Positions 44,804 through 51,324 of a stretch of DNA of 64,000 nucleotides are shown here, piece after piece. The DNA comes from JAZKGA01 sp040386235 (GTDB lineage Bacteria; Pseudomonadota; Alphaproteobacteria; Micavibrionales; Micavibrionaceae), in contig JAZKGA010000001.1 in assembly GCA_040386235.1 (NCBI GenBank), positions 62,001-126,000 of the forward strand, read 5' to 3'. The position numbers and the translations under genes are program-made. The notes under the pieces are model-generated. The model was not told where the DNA came from. It was given only the letters and a program-made list of their open reading frames with translations, and ran no database searches. Position 1 is the first letter of the stretch, and every line of letters starts with the position of its first letter.

Positions 44804-46052
44804 ACCTGTCAAAACAACCGTTCTGGTCGAAGAACTGAATGGCAGCCTGTTGGTCGCCACGATGCAGAACCGCCGCCTGAACGGGCTGGAAGTGGACCCT
44901 GATGTGCAAGAGGTCCGATGGGGATCATTGTATTGGGGACGTGTTGAGCGGATCGACAAGACGCTGGATGCCGCGTTTATCAGTCTGGATGGCGAAAATA
45001 TCGGATTCCTGCCGGCGCGCGATGTCCGCCTGCCACATGGCAGCCGCATGGTGAATGGCGGCGAAGTCCCGATTGGTAAACTGCTGCAGCCGGGACAGTT
45101 CATCCTGGTACAGGCCAAGGACGATTTTATCGCACCGCCGTCAAAAGACATGGCACACACCCTGCCGTTGGAACGCAAACATCCGCGCGTGACCATGGCC
45201 GTGACATTGCCAGGCAGGTATTTAATTTATGCGCCGTATGAGACGGAAAACCAGGTGTCCCGACGCATTCGTGATAAGGCGACGCGCAAATTGCTGGTCG
45301 ATATGCTGGATACGCTGGTGGGATGCCACGGCTGCATCATGCGGGCCGCAGCCGCGGATACCCAGACTGATATCCTGTTGCGGGAAAGCCGCATCCTGGC
45401 GCGCATGTGGGAACAGATTCAAGATCACGCGACCGGTAATGCGGCCCAGTTAATCATGCTGGGCCCTGATGCGATTCACCGGTCGCTGTCCGATCTTGCA
45501 GGCGGCAGTATCGAGCGGATTGAGGTCAACGCGCCCGATCAATATGACCAGGTTTGCGAATGGTGTGATTTATATGGGCCGGACTTGCTGATTAAAGTGA
45601 TCGAACCCCAGGAGGATTACGACGACACTGCCCTGGCGCTGTTCAGCCATTATGATTTGATGCAGCAGATTGAAATGCTGTTCCGCCCGTATGTTATCCT
45701 GCCATCCGGCGGATCATGTATTATTGAGGATACGGCGGCGGCCACAGTGATCGACGTTAATCGCGGTGCCGATAAAAACAGCGCCCTGACCGTCAATATG
45801 GAAGCGGCGGAAGACATTGCGCGTCAATTGCGTATTCGTAACCTGGGCGGGATTATCCTGATCGACTTCCTGAAACTGAAAACCGGCGAAGAAAAGAAAG
45901 CGTTTATCCAATCCTTGGATAAAATGGTGCAGTCAGATCCCTGTACCGTGCAAATCCACGGCATGACCAAACTGGGCCTGCTGGAAATGACGCGTAATCG
46001 CCGTACTCTGCCATTGGTTGAGAAACTGGACGCGATACTGCACGGGGATTAG
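44775..46052 (+). CDS. rng: Ribonuclease G/E, short form
   Basis: An endoribonuclease of the RNase E/G family involved in RNA maturation. The S1-like N-terminus (WGSLYWGRVERIDKTLDAAFISLDGENIGFL) is interrupted and followed by the RNase H-like and DNase I-like parts with the metal Asp residues in TVIDVNRGAD and ILIDFLKLK, and ends with MTKLGLLEMTRNR. The protein stops soon after, so the zinc-link CPxC motif and scaffold of RNase E are missing. This compact form is usual next to maf in alphaproteobacteria. Confidence 0.93.
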   Translation: MPMTPPRRPKPVKTTVLVEELNGSLLVATMQNRRLNGLEVDPDVQEVRWGSLYWGRVERIDKTLDAAFISLDGENIGFLPARDVRLPHGSRMVNGGEVPIGKLLQPGQFILVQAKDDFIAPPSKDMAHTLPLERKHPRVTMAVTLPGRYLIYAPYETENQVSRRIRDKATRKLLVDMLDTLVGCHGCIMRAAAADTQTDILLRESRILARMWEQIQDHATGNAAQLIMLGPDAIHRSLSDLAGGSIERIEVNAPDQYDQVCEWCDLYGPDLLIKVIEPQEDYDDTALALFSHYDLMQQIEMLFRPYVILPSGGSCIIEDTAAATVIDVNRGADKNSALTVNMEAAEDIARQLRIRNLGGIILIDFLKLKTGEEKKAFIQSLDKMVQSDPCTVQIHGMTKLGLLEMTRNRRTLPLVEKLDAILHGD

Positions 46053-46061
46053 GTCCAGACT

Positions 46062-47660
46062 TTAGAACGCAAGTGCGACATTATGGGTCATCATGACCTG
46101 CTGCTGCACAGGATCCATCTGGGCAATCACCTGGCCCATACACCGCATTCCGCCATTTCCGTACATAAATTGATCCCGTTCCAGAATGTCGTTTAGCAAC
46201 GGTGTGGCCGGCGCCTCAAAGTCACGGGCTGAAATTGTGTTAACACCCGCCTGCTCCAATACGGTCTGGATACGTGGTATTTCGCGCGTTAAAACGGCGG
46301 TATCTTTTACAACCAGGATGTTGGCTGCGCCCGCAACGGCTTCATCCGTTGTCATCGCGATCATATTTTGTGGGCCAAAGGTGGTGGCGATTTTATCTGC
46401 TGTGTACGCGTCTGTAATTGTCGCATCGAATAACACTTTACCGCCTGGCAATTGCTCGCTTAACGCCAGGTCCAGATGATAAACCCCCTGCGGATCATAG
46501 CCCTCCATGGGAACTGCGACCATACTGTAACGCCCGTCCTGTAAGGATTGGGTCGTATTAATAGCATCAACAAGGGCCGTTGCCGATTCCGTATCGCGTC
46601 CTGGCTCTATGCCCATAAAAATCGTGCGGCTTTGGGCGTGTTGAACGATATTGCCCCCTTCGAACCAAGCGCCTTTCACATCCACCGTTTCAATGCCTTG
46701 ACGCATCAAATAGGCACGGGCTTGATCAATCTCTCCCTCATACGCGTGATAGGCTTTGCTGCCAGGCTCAGCGCCATATATTTCACCGTATTTGGCAATA
46801 TCGGGCAGATAGGCTGTGTCCCCGACCATAACAAAACGATCCCGGGCAAATACCTCTCGTTTTCCGCCAGCTTCATCTGCCCCATCTATACTGATAACCT
46901 GACCGCCCGCGGCGGCAATGGCCTTGTTTCCCATTTCCCATACGGCGCGTTCAGCTATGCGCTGGCCGTAAAAGGACCCTTTAGATATTTGATCTGGAGA
47001 AACACGCATGACACTGACCTGCGGTGCGACCTGCGTCATCTCAGGTTTCAGATTTGGAATGGCCAGCTGTGTGGCCAGAAACTGATCTTGTAGCGCTGAT
47101 ACTGTCGCTTCTCGATCCGCGGCACTTAAGGTTTGCGGAATAAGATTTTGTTGACGCAACGTGTCCAACGCCTGATTGGTCAGGGCCGGAACATCCGCCA
47201 TTTTAGCGTGAACGTGGTTGTTTTTGACCTCCAGTGCGATGCGGCCGCCAATATCTTCGGCCACCATGCTTAACTGCTGGGGGGAAAGTGGCAGCGGGTG
47301 GTCCTGACGATACGCCTCTAAACTTTTAAGATAGGTATCTGCATTTGGATTTCCGCTAATCGGTGTGTTGTACCCCAGGCGCGTAAGGGCTGCCTCTGCC
47401 GCCATAATATACTCAGGCGGTGTATTGCCCTCCGTAAAATCACGCGTTTTGGCAACAACCTTAACTGCCAGGTCTTCGTCCTCAGTCATTGCCAGCGTCA
47501 TATTCAAAAGCGGTGAATTCTCGCCTGTTATAGCATTGTGAGACCACAGCCCAGCGTTTGCCAGTGATTGCTGCACTTCACTAATTTGGACAGCGGTTGG
47601 CGTATCCATTTCACGGAACACCGCCAGGCGGGCATTTATATCTTTCCAGTTCTGAGCCAT
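46062..47660 (-). CDS. Amidinotransferase/DDAH-fold protein with N-terminal peptidoglycan-binding-like repeats
   Basis: The C-terminal 270 residues carry marks of guanidine-modifying enzymes (dimethylargininase, arginine deiminase, amidinotransferase): FARDRFVMVGD (271-281), WFEGGNIVQ (Glu334), the His in YHLDLALSEQL (395) and a C-terminal Cys in NGGMRCMGQ (507), placed as the catalytic Cys of the fold. Two stretches in the first 125 residues (around 28-58 and 88-125, AALTRLGYNTP ... YLKSLEAYRQDH) look like peptidoglycan-binding_1 repeats. The substrate is unknown. I set the start at 47660; the open frame continues through tRNA-Phe in antisense. Confidence 0.7.
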   Translation of the reverse strand: MAQNWKDINARLAVFREMDTPTAVQISEVQQSLANAGLWSHNAITGENSPLLNMTLAMTEDEDLAVKVVAKTRDFTEGNTPPEYIMAAEAALTRLGYNTPISGNPNADTYLKSLEAYRQDHPLPLSPQQLSMVAEDIGGRIALEVKNNHVHAKMADVPALTNQALDTLRQQNLIPQTLSAADREATVSALQDQFLATQLAIPNLKPEMTQVAPQVSVMRVSPDQISKGSFYGQRIAERAVWEMGNKAIAAAGGQVISIDGADEAGGKREVFARDRFVMVGDTAYLPDIAKYGEIYGAEPGSKAYHAYEGEIDQARAYLMRQGIETVDVKGAWFEGGNIVQHAQSRTIFMGIEPGRDTESATALVDAINTTQSLQDGRYSMVAVPMEGYDPQGVYHLDLALSEQLPGGKVLFDATITDAYTADKIATTFGPQNMIAMTTDEAVAGAANILVVKDTAVLTREIPRIQTVLEQAGVNTISARDFEAPATPLLNDILERDQFMYGNGGMRCMGQVIAQMDPVQQQVMMTHNVALAF

Positions 47661-47797
47661 CGCTTCCACATCCTGACAGAGAAGTCTTAAAAAGCAACTA
47701 ACACTATGTAAATGTAAAAAGATAGGACCAGCAGCCATTTCGGGCTGGACAAGCGTGCCGCCCTCACTTATAAACACGTCCACCGGCCTATTCTGAT

Positions 47798-47873
47798 GCC
47801 CAGGTAGCTCAGTCGGTAGAGCAAGGGATTGAAAATCCCTGTGTCGGCGGTTCGATTCCGTCCCTGGGCACCA
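47798..47873 (+). tRNA. tRNA-Phe (GAA anticodon), island attachment site
   Basis: A complete cloverleaf: acceptor GCCCAGG/CCTGGGC, D arm GCTCAGTCGGTAGAGC, anticodon stem AGGGA/TCCCT with loop TTGAAAA (GAA at 47831-47833), T loop TTCGATT and an encoded CCA. Its 3' half recurs at 55163-55210, marking it as the integration site of the AT-rich island that follows. Confidence 0.98.
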
Positions 47874-47876
47874 TTT
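47829..47876 (+). repeat. Left attachment repeat (attL) within tRNA-Phe
   Basis: These 48 bases, from the anticodon loop through CCA plus TTT, match 55163-55210 with one mismatch (T47856 versus C55190). This is the usual product of site-specific integration into a tRNA 3' end. The tRNA is left intact on this side. Confidence 0.85.
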
Positions 47877-48044
47877 TTCCTTTAATAATGAGATAGTTAA
47901 GACTGAAATTATCTTATGCATAACTGCACGCCCTTTAATCCAGGGTAACGTACTCAAATATACACCCGGTTTAGTGAGTCCTACTCTACTGACGGCAATG
48001 AGGTTATTACCACACCTTCCGATCCGTAAAAAGCATTACGCATG

Positions 48045-48257
48045 CTAGTGAGATCGATCAACATGAGAGTCGAAATCTTCCACCTCTCGTCCTTCCATCA
48101 AAATTGTATTGGACATTGCCCTTAACATGATCGCAAAAGTGTCGTGTCCACAATTATCACACTCTTCTGCAAGACCCGATAACGACCGTGCAACACTTGA
48201 TAAGGCAGCATATTGCGACGCCTGCCAAAGCATCAGGTCTCTGTAAACACATTTCAT
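48045..48257 (-). CDS. Small island protein with a CxxC motif
   Basis: A 70-residue protein of unknown function, helical, with ECDNCGHDTF in the middle and an acidic/His end (DFDSHVDRSH). The ATG at 48257 is six bases after AAAGGAG; the ATG at 48263 would abut that site. It diverges from the peptide-YcaO operon and is the first island gene next to tRNA-Phe. It could be an accessory or immunity-type factor, but nothing in the sequence shows this. Confidence 0.55.
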   Translation of the reverse strand: MKCVYRDLMLWQASQYAALSSVARSLSGLAEECDNCGHDTFAIMLRAMSNTILMEGREVEDFDSHVDRSH

Positions 48258-48331
48258 TTTCATCTCCTTTATGCCGTAACCATTACACGTTTACATACCA
48301 GAGTCTGCGATGAGAACGACTCAGATAGCAT

Positions 48332-48343
48332 GTGTATTAACAC
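48332..48343. promoter_or_regulatory. Possible Crp/Fnr-type operator
   Basis: GTGTATTAACAC has 4-base inverted arms (GTGT/ACAC), a shape compatible with a Crp-family operator. It lies 47 bases upstream of the peptide start, in an operon that encodes a Crp-family protein. The match is short and could be chance. Confidence 0.25.
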
Positions 48344-48389
48344 TTCTGTCTCATAGGCCGAGACATACAAAACAAGAAAGAGTGTAATT

Positions 48390-48491
48390 ATGATCACAAA
48401 AGCAGATGCACTAGATAGCCAAGAGGCGCTTAATTTCCGCTATGGCAAGTTACTTGACGAGGCTGGGGCTCACATATTTATTATTCCCTAA
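48390..48491 (+). CDS. Candidate RiPP precursor peptide (33 residues)
   Basis: A short ORF directly before ycaO, with an AAGAAAGAG ribosome-binding site seven bases upstream. The peptide starts MITKADALDSQEALN, a leader-like polar and helical region, and ends in a hydrophobic, Gly/Ala-containing tail AGAHIFIIP that could be the modified core. It is the only well-placed small ORF ahead of the modifying enzymes. The stop codon is followed nine bases later by the ycaO start in the same frame. It is not an N-terminal piece of YcaO, because YcaO is already full length from its own start. No Cys is present, so backbone modification would fit better than azole formation from Cys. Confidence 0.65.
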   Translation: MITKADALDSQEALNFRYGKLLDEAGAHIFIIP

Positions 48492-48500
48492 TCTTTTGAA

Positions 48501-49736
48501 GTGACTAGAATAAATTACCATAAAGTCTTCCAGGCGGGGGCACATCACTGCACCCGCCTGGAAGACACGTATCAGCGCGTGTGTGCAACCTTTGATCGGG
48601 TCGGCATCACGCGTGTAGCAAACGTTACAGGGCTAGATCGTATTGGCATCCCCGTTGCAATGGCCGTCAGGCCAAATGCAAAATCTCTCTCCGTATCTCA
48701 AGGAAAAGGCACGAGCCTGTTAGCAGCAAAAGTATCTGCTTCCATGGAAGCGATTGAGCTTTACCATGCTGAGAACATTGAGAAGCCATTGATATTTACC
48801 AGCCATTCCGCCTTAATAAATTCTGATTTAGATGTTGTCAGTATTCGGCACCTGGCCCGATCCCGAGAACACACTTTTAATCCACATATACGACGCCCAT
48901 GGATTGAAGCGCACTGCGTTCATAAAAATAGTTCCGTTTATGTCCCATTCGAAATTCTGGATCTAAATACCACAGGAGACACTTTGGGAAATTATGGTGC
49001 CTTTATTGTGGACTCAAATGGGCTTGCAGCAGGAAATTCCTGTGATGAGGCTGTTCTGCATGGGTTATATGAATGCATAGAAAGAGATGCCATAGCCTTG
49101 TGGTCATGCGCGCCAGCTTCACACAAAATTGAGTCTTTTGTTGATATTGAAACATTAGACGACCCTATTTGCGGTGTATATATTGATAAAATCCGAAATG
49201 CTGGGCTTCAAACATATATTTGGAACGCTGTCTCTGACATAGGTATCCCCACGTTTGTGTGCTTGATATGCTGCCCACACAATCAGGTTCGCCCCGGATT
49301 TGGCAGTGGTACCCATCTTAACAAAGGAGTGGCCCTTCTAAAAGCTGTTACAGAAGCAGCTCAAAGTCGTCTTACCTTCATAAGTGGGGCACGAGATGAT
49401 CAAACAAAAGCATTGTATCATAAACAAATGCAGAAATCCGAGGCGAACTCGTATGCTCTAATGCGCCCAAACAATCAAGCCGGTCTTAATTACCAACACA
49501 TAACATCCCCTCAAATCAGCGCACCATCTGATCAAGACATTAATATTATATGTAAATCCCTCTCCTTGTGCGGGGTGAATACGATTTTAACTGTCGACCT
49601 TACAAAACCAGAGATTAATATTCCCGTGGTACGCGTCCTGGTACCAGGCTTAGAAAACCTTAGCAAAGCACATGTGCGCATACCAGGGGAACGTCTTATG
49701 TCACACATGAAAGCTTATGCACATGCCACGCACTAA
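48501..49736 (+). CDS. YcaO-domain peptide-modifying enzyme
   Basis: YcaO proteins use ATP to activate peptide backbone amides, giving azolines or, with TfuA, thioamides. The family ATP/Mg motifs are intact: SMEAIELYHAE (Glu83, Glu86), YECIERDA (Glu191, Glu194) and TEAAQSRLTFISGARDD (Glu285, Arg290). The N-terminal VTGLDRIGIPVAMAVRPNA and SLSVSQGKG are typical of the TfuA-linked YcaO group. It uses a GTG start nine bases after the candidate precursor, without a strong ribosome-binding site, so translation is probably coupled to the peptide. 411 residues is full length. The C-terminus lacks the Pro-rich tail of azoline-forming YcaOs. Confidence 0.93.
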   Translation: MTRINYHKVFQAGAHHCTRLEDTYQRVCATFDRVGITRVANVTGLDRIGIPVAMAVRPNAKSLSVSQGKGTSLLAAKVSASMEAIELYHAENIEKPLIFTSHSALINSDLDVVSIRHLARSREHTFNPHIRRPWIEAHCVHKNSSVYVPFEILDLNTTGDTLGNYGAFIVDSNGLAAGNSCDEAVLHGLYECIERDAIALWSCAPASHKIESFVDIETLDDPICGVYIDKIRNAGLQTYIWNAVSDIGIPTFVCLICCPHNQVRPGFGSGTHLNKGVALLKAVTEAAQSRLTFISGARDDQTKALYHKQMQKSEANSYALMRPNNQAGLNYQHITSPQISAPSDQDINIICKSLSLCGVNTILTVDLTKPEINIPVVRVLVPGLENLSKAHVRIPGERLMSHMKAYAHATH

Positions 49737-50457
49737 TGCCGTCGTTTTTACAGGCCCCAGTATTTCTCATCAACATGCTAGCTCTATATATAAAGAAGCT
49801 ATATATCTCCCCCCTGCCTCACAAGGGGACGTATACAAAGTATGCGAAAAGTATAATCCGCGTCTCATAGGGATTGTTGACGGCTATTTTGAAACACAGC
49901 CGGCTGTGTGGCACAAAGAAATTTTATATGCGCTCTCAAAAGGCATACACGTTATTGGAGCGGCAAGTATGGGAGCCCTTCGCGCAGCAGAGCTGCACAC
50001 ATACGGCATGATTGGTATTGGTGAAGTTTATGAGGCCTACAAAACGGGATTAATAGAAGATGATGACGAAGTTGCTATCGTTCATGCACCGGAAGACTTG
50101 CAATACATGCCGCTTTCAGAGGCAATGGTCAATATTCGCAAAACAGTAGCTTTAGGCGTTCAGCAAAAGATACTTCCCGCATCTCTTGCGCAATATGTCA
50201 TAGACCTTGCCAAAGCAATGTATTACAAACAAAGATGTTACCCACGCCTTGAAGAAACTGCGTGCCAAGCCCATGAGTCTTTACGTGATTTCTTTATATG
50301 GGCAGAACAAAAAGCTTGTAATGCAAAACATGACGATGCAGCCTTAATGCTGGACTACATAAAAGATTTCTTAATGGATAAAGATACAGTGTCTCAAATT
50401 TCCTTTTATTTTGAAGAGACGGCCTATTGGCGGCAATGCATTGTAGAGGCAGAATAA
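49717..50457 (+). CDS. TfuA-like protein
   Basis: TfuA is the partner of YcaO in backbone thioamidation (methyl-CoM reductase in archaea, some bacterial RiPPs) and was named from the trifolitoxin locus of Rhizobium. The family core is clear: VVFTGPSIS, then GIVDGYFETQPAVWHKEIL (residues 52-70), GAASMGALRAAEL (81-93), GMIGIGEVYEAYKTG and EDDDEVAIVHA. It overlaps ycaO by 20 bases (start at 49717, or 49723). Its proposed job is to help deliver sulfur to YcaO. The length of 246 is normal. Confidence 0.93.
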   Translation: MHMPRTNAVVFTGPSISHQHASSIYKEAIYLPPASQGDVYKVCEKYNPRLIGIVDGYFETQPAVWHKEILYALSKGIHVIGAASMGALRAAELHTYGMIGIGEVYEAYKTGLIEDDDEVAIVHAPEDLQYMPLSEAMVNIRKTVALGVQQKILPASLAQYVIDLAKAMYYKQRCYPRLEETACQAHESLRDFFIWAEQKACNAKHDDAALMLDYIKDFLMDKDTVSQISFYFEETAYWRQCIVEAE

Positions 50458-51080
50458 TGTCTTTCTCAAAAGTATTTCAACTTTATGATCACGCAGCCAA
50501 AAGGCTTACATTTAAAAAAGACGAAACCATATATAGAAGTGCTGATGCTGCGAATACATTGTATCAATTAGTGCATGGATCTGTTGCATTAAGGCAAGTG
50601 TCTCGCAAAGGCAATGATATCATACTTACAATATATGGTAGAAATCAATGCTTCGGCATCATCGAATATATCGATGCAATGCCCAGGATATGTGATGCTA
50701 TAGCACTCGAAAAGTGTACGATCAAAGCTTTAGAGCGCAAAGACATACTAACTCTCATTACGACACCAGATCCAGCTCTGAATGCTGCACTGATGAGTGA
50801 AATTGCCAAAAATGCGATATGTTTTGCAGATCTCGCTATTACGATGATTACAACCAACCCAGAAGAAAGAGTCCTTAGACGCTTATACGAATTGGCATAT
50901 ATGCATCCAAATGGTGTTTATTTATCACAAGAGAGATTGGGGCATTTGACCGGCCTTACCCGTGAGACCGTCAACAAGGTGCTCAAGAGAATTGCAGAAC
51001 AGGGTATAATAAGCGTGGAAAGGTCACATATAAGGTTTAATAATATTAATAAACTTCAGGAATCTTTACATGATTATTAA
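50457..51080 (+). CDS. Crp/Fnr-family transcriptional regulator
   Basis: A 207-residue regulator with an N-terminal cyclic-nucleotide-binding-like beta barrel (residues 15-110), dimerisation helix and C-terminal winged helix-turn-helix (YLSQERLGHLTGLTRETVNKVLKRI, 155-179). The Fnr iron-sulfur cysteines are absent, and the cAMP-contacting Glu of Crp appears replaced (FGIIEY), so the ligand, if any, is not obvious. Its ATG overlaps the tfuA stop (TAATG), which makes it part of the peptide operon and a probable autoregulator of it. Confidence 0.9.
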   Translation: MSFSKVFQLYDHAAKRLTFKKDETIYRSADAANTLYQLVHGSVALRQVSRKGNDIILTIYGRNQCFGIIEYIDAMPRICDAIALEKCTIKALERKDILTLITTPDPALNAALMSEIAKNAICFADLAITMITTNPEERVLRRLYELAYMHPNGVYLSQERLGHLTGLTRETVNKVLKRIAEQGIISVERSHIRFNNINKLQESLHDY

Positions 51081-51324
51081 GATATTATATACAGGCTGGA
51101 TAAAAGACAAATTAGGAACAATCGAAGATAAGATAGATATAAGAGAGAATATCTTTCTAGAAAGTCTCATTATTCTTTTATCCGAACTTAGTACTAAACA
51201 TAAATATATATTAGAAGAAACTGGGATAATATTCTTCAGTCAGGACGGACGTATTCTGTCTCTCAAGGATGGTATTGACAGTGATAAACCTATTATTGTT
51301 TTTGCGCCTATTGCTGGCGGTTAG
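51070..51324 (+). CDS. MoaD/ThiS-like sulfur carrier protein
   Basis: An 84-residue beta-grasp protein resembling MoaD: opening IIKILYTGWIKDKLG and C-terminal VFAPIAGG, where the terminal Gly-Gly would be adenylated and converted to thiocarboxylate. MoaD ends in the same P-x-A-G-G pattern. It overlaps the regulator by 11 bases. No molybdopterin genes are nearby, so its likely role is to carry sulfur for the YcaO-TfuA reaction. Its TAG overlaps the stop of the convergent ATPase gene by two bases. Confidence 0.85.
   Translation: MIIKILYTGWIKDKLGTIEDKIDIRENIFLESLIILLSELSTKHKYILEETGIIFFSQDGRILSLKDGIDSDKPIIVFAPIAGG

Noticed and set aside
47661..47957. N-terminal extension of the 46062-47660 gene
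   Set aside because: It runs antisense through tRNA-Phe; the ESNRRHRDFQSLALPTE stretch is a well-known artefact of translating a tRNA backwards. The ATG at 47660 fits better.
48310..48387. 25-residue ORF just ahead of the candidate precursor, an alternative precursor
   Set aside because: It lacks a ribosome-binding site and ends two bases before the better candidate; it has no leader/core layout.
48390..48491. The peptide as a lost N-terminal piece of YcaO (same frame, one stop between)
   Set aside because: The 411-residue YcaO already begins where relatives begin, so no N-terminal part is missing; the peptide also has its own ribosome-binding site.
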